A program made the translations under genes and the position numbers. Below, one piece after another: positions 61,598 to 64,000 of a stretch of DNA of 64,000 nucleotides. Within the stretch, counting starts at the first letter, position 1, and every line of letters begins with the position of its first letter. A model generated the notes under the pieces. That model searched no databases, had not been told where the DNA came from, and was given only the letters and a program-made list of their open reading frames with translations. The stretch comes from Pseudomonas cichorii (GTDB lineage Bacteria > Pseudomonadota > Gammaproteobacteria > Pseudomonadales > Pseudomonadaceae), in the NCBI RefSeq assembly GCF_003700275.1, contig NZ_RBRE01000069.1, positions 46,921-110,920 of the forward strand, in the 5' to 3' direction.

Positions 61598-62344
61598 ATG
61601 GAAAAAGTCCTCCTCATCACTGGTGGCTCCCGCGGGATCGGTGCAGCTACAGCGCTTCTTGCTGCTTCACAAGGTTATCGCATCTGCATCAATTACCTGT
61701 CTGACCATTCCGCTGCCGAGAAGGTATGTGCCAGGGTCCGGGAACTGGGCGCGCAGGCCATTACGGTACAGGCCGATGTCAGCAACGAGGACGAGATCAT
61801 TCGCCTCTATGCGCGGGTGGATGCGGAGTTGGGGCGTATTACCCATCTGGTCAATAACGCCGGGACCATTGCGCACACCTCGCGACTGGACGACATTTCC
61901 GAATTTCGCATGCTCAAGATCATGATGACCAATGTGGTCGGCCCGATGCTGTGCAGCAAGCACGCCTTGCTGCGCATGTCACCGCGTCACGGGGGCCATG
62001 GTGGCAGCATCGTCAACGTGACATCGGCGGCTGCGCGCCTGGGTGCGCCGGGTGAATATATCGATTACGCAGCGTCCAAGGGCGCGCTGGATACCTTCAC
62101 TATCGGCTTGTCCAAGGAAGTCGCAGGCGAGGGGATTCGGGTCAATGCGGTCAGGCCGGGTTTCATCTTCACCGACTTTCACGCCCTGAGCGGCGATCCG
62201 TTCCGGGTCAGCAAGCTGGAAGGCGATTTGCCGATGTGCCGCGGCGGTAAAGCTGAAGAGGTGGCCGAAACCATCGTCTGGCTGCTGTCGGACCATGCCT
62301 CCTATGTCACCGGTACATTCATCGATGTGGCCGGTGGTCGCTGA
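61598..62344 (+). CDS. SDR-family oxidoreductase (glucose 1-dehydrogenase/ketoreductase-like)
   Basis: A 248-residue Rossmann enzyme. It has GGSRGIG (residues about 8-14), LVNNAGTI, the catalytic Ser in NVTSAAARLG, YAASKGALD (Tyr/Lys) and GTFIDVAGGR at the end. Cofactor and substrate cannot be read; Asn at the end of strand 2 (CINYLSDHS) hints at NADP use. It is convergent with the MocR gene, only three bases apart, with no obvious partner. Confidence 0.88.
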   Translation: MEKVLLITGGSRGIGAATALLAASQGYRICINYLSDHSAAEKVCARVRELGAQAITVQADVSNEDEIIRLYARVDAELGRITHLVNNAGTIAHTSRLDDISEFRMLKIMMTNVVGPMLCSKHALLRMSPRHGGHGGSIVNVTSAAARLGAPGEYIDYAASKGALDTFTIGLSKEVAGEGIRVNAVRPGFIFTDFHALSGDPFRVSKLEGDLPMCRGGKAEEVAETIVWLLSDHASYVTGTFIDVAGGR

Positions 62345-62347
62345 GGC

Positions 62348-63775
62348 TCAATTATCCAGCAGCGAACGAATGATGCGCCCCAGGGTTTCCATGGCTTTCT
62401 CGGATGCCGTGGTCCAGGGGCTGCCGTAGTTCAGGCGGATGCAGTTGCCGAAGCGGCGGGTCGGCGAAAAGATCGGCCCCGGCGCAATACTGATCCCCTG
62501 CGCCAGCGCCACCTGAAAGACTTTCAATGAGTCGAGCGGTTCCGGCAACTCCACCCACAGAAAATAACCGCCCAGCGGCTGGCTGACTCGGGTCTGCGCC
62601 GGAAAGTAGCGACCTATGGCGCCGAGCATGGCGCGCTGCTGGTCTTCGAGGGCGTACCGCAGCTTGCGCAGATGCCGGTCATAGCCGCCATGTTGCAGAT
62701 AATCGGCAATCGCCGCTTGAGCGGGCATCGAAGCGCAAAGGGACGTCATCAGTTTCAGCCGCTCGATCTTCTGCGCATAACGGCCTGCGGCAACCCAGCC
62801 GATCCGGTAGCCGGGTGCAAGGCTTTTGGAAAACGAGCCGCAATGCATCACCAGGCCATCGCTATCAAAGGCCTTGGCCGGTTTGGGTGCCTGCGGCCCG
62901 TAATACAACTCGGCGTAGGCATCATCCTCGATCAGCGGCACCTGATGCTCGCGCAACAACTCCACCAGTTGCTGCTTGCGGGCTTCGGGCACCAGAGCGC
63001 CGCTCGGGTTCTGGAAGGTGGTCATGCACCAGCAGGCCTTGATCGGATGCCGCTCCAGCGCCTGCTTCAGTGCGTCCAGATCGATACCGTCGCGCGGATG
63101 AGTGGGGATTTCCACAGCCTTGAGTTTGAGGCGCTCCAGCACTTGCAGACAGGCGTAAAAGGCCGGAGCTTCGATGGCGACCAGGTCGCCCGGCTCGGTG
63201 ACTGCCTGCAGGCACAGGTTCAAGGCTTCCAGGGCACCATTGGTAATCAGCAATTCCTCCATCGGCAGCACCAGGCCATTGACCATGTAACGCAAGGCAA
63301 TCTGGCGCCGCAGTTGTGGATTGCCCGGCGACATGTCGGTGACCACCATGCGCGGATCCATCTCGCGGCTGGCGCTGGCCAGCGAGCGGGACAGCCGCGG
63401 TAGCGGAAACAGCACCGGACTGGGAAAGGCCGAGCCGAAGGGCACGGTATTGGGGTCCTTGATCGAGTCAAGCACAGAAAACACCAGCTCACTGACGTCC
63501 ACTTCGGTGGATTCGTTGACCTGCTGGCTGGCCTGTGGCTCGTTGAATGGCTTGGGCGTCTTGCCGACAATGCTATTGACGAAATACCCCGAACGCGCCC
63601 GCGCCCGGATCAGCCCGCGCCGCTCCAGCAAGTAATACGCCTGGAACACGGTCGAAGGGCTGATGCCATGGGTCTGACTCGCATAGCGCACCGAAGGCAC
63701 CCGTTGGTCCGGGCCCAATACGCCAGTGCGGATCAACTCGGCTACATCGTCGGCATATTTCTCGTAACGCTTCAT
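62348..63775 (-). CDS. MocR-type GntR regulator with aminotransferase domain
   Basis: A 475-residue fusion. Residues about 1-70 are a GntR winged helix-turn-helix (VPSVRYASQTHGISPSTVFQ, YYLLERRGLIRARARSGYFV). The rest is a fold-type I PLP domain with the cofactor Lys in HCGSFSKSLAPGYRIGW. Members sense amino acids or PLP and control metabolic genes rather than act as enzymes. The regulated gene is not evident: the neighbour on one side is convergent and the other side lies outside the window. Confidence 0.92.
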   Translation of the reverse strand: MKRYEKYADDVAELIRTGVLGPDQRVPSVRYASQTHGISPSTVFQAYYLLERRGLIRARARSGYFVNSIVGKTPKPFNEPQASQQVNESTEVDVSELVFSVLDSIKDPNTVPFGSAFPSPVLFPLPRLSRSLASASREMDPRMVVTDMSPGNPQLRRQIALRYMVNGLVLPMEELLITNGALEALNLCLQAVTEPGDLVAIEAPAFYACLQVLERLKLKAVEIPTHPRDGIDLDALKQALERHPIKACWCMTTFQNPSGALVPEARKQQLVELLREHQVPLIEDDAYAELYYGPQAPKPAKAFDSDGLVMHCGSFSKSLAPGYRIGWVAAGRYAQKIERLKLMTSLCASMPAQAAIADYLQHGGYDRHLRKLRYALEDQQRAMLGAIGRYFPAQTRVSQPLGGYFLWVELPEPLDSLKVFQVALAQGISIAPGPIFSPTRRFGNCIRLNYGSPWTTASEKAMETLGRIIRSLLDN

Positions 63776-63900
63776 GGCATCACCGCTGTTCAGGTAGCGG
63801 CACTATAGAGGCGAGACTGCTTTCAGAACAGATGCAGGTTGTGGCCTGAAGGCCGGATCAGATCATCCGCGTGACAGAGACTGCATCACGCTGTCTGATT

Positions 63901-63949
63901 GCAAATGAATTGGCTCCCACACCGTCTGGGTGAGAGCCAATTCATTTGC
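63901..63949. repeat. REP-like palindrome
   Basis: GCAAATGAATTGGCTC (63901-63916) pairs with GAGCCAATTCATTTGC (63934-63949), with partly paired CCCAC/GGGTG inside. It shares the GAATTCAT/GGCTCCCAC theme with the other palindromes of the window. Confidence 0.75.
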
Positions 63950-64000
63950 GAAGCCCTCATTCTATATAGGCCCACCTCTGTTTGTAGTGGTCAACTTTTT

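Noticed and set aside
1..64000. Search for CRISPR arrays, tRNA/rRNA genes, integrases, IS ends and prophage genes.
   Set aside because: None seen by reading. Repeats found are dispersed REP-like palindromes, and gene content is core-like Pseudomonas chromosome.

Overview
This 64 kb window is bacterial chromosome at roughly 60% GC. Its gene content is that of a fluorescent Pseudomonas, most likely of the P. syringae / P. fluorescens lineages. The clues are a leu/isovalerate (liu) cluster, MuxABC-OpmB efflux, TamAB, a PqiABC set, an AraFGH importer, several MocR/LysR regulators, Fur-type boxes, and two typical Pseudomonas regulatory RNAs. There is no rRNA, tRNA, prophage, insertion sequence or CRISPR array in view. 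The species is inferred from content only.

Layout. 1-1344: end of a metal (Zn/Mn) ABC importer. 1414-8203: sugar module with periplasmic galM (minus strand), then a lactonase, an SDR sugar dehydrogenase and araFGH (plus strand), which fits oxidative L-arabinose / D-galactose catabolism. 8351-12341: iron cell-surface signalling trio (ECF sigma, FecR-type regulator, STN-containing TonB receptor) behind a Fur-like box. 12411-20626: XRE regulator, pqiA-pqiA-pqiB-pqiC (minus), small envelope genes, a LysR/nitrilase divergent pair and a LEA-type lipoprotein. 20777-27696: thiolase, crotonase, an orphan VgrG with an extra C-terminal domain, a YebC-family protein, a leucine-rich-repeat protein kinase and a TetR regulator divergent from an MFS exporter (27802-29019). 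29064-30824: M14 carboxypeptidase and an unusual membrane-anchored sigma-region-4/FecR-N hybrid.

31077-38890 is the most interesting stretch. It reads, on the minus strand, liuR-liuE, then a sigma54-promoted RNA full of Crc/Hfq CA motifs (CrcZ/CrcX/CrcY family), then liuA-liuB-liuC-liuD, then a Fur-controlled PrrF small RNA. The leucine/isovalerate operon is therefore split by the RNA that relieves catabolite repression and followed by the RNA that carries out iron sparing. LiuR-type palindromes precede both halves.

39025-64000: a LysR/acyl-CoA dehydrogenase pair, a PstS-OmpA fusion protein, xthA, tamA-tamB, tpx, muxA-muxB-muxC-opmB (each gene overlapping the next by four bases), a MHYT-GGDEF-EAL protein, an SDR and a MocR-type regulator.

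Regulatory sequence visible across the window: three Fur-like boxes (8306, 30927, 31194), a shared candidate operator in front of the two sugar transcription units, CA motifs at the starts of galM and araF that link the sugar module to the Crc-antagonist RNA, and four related REP-like palindromes between genes.
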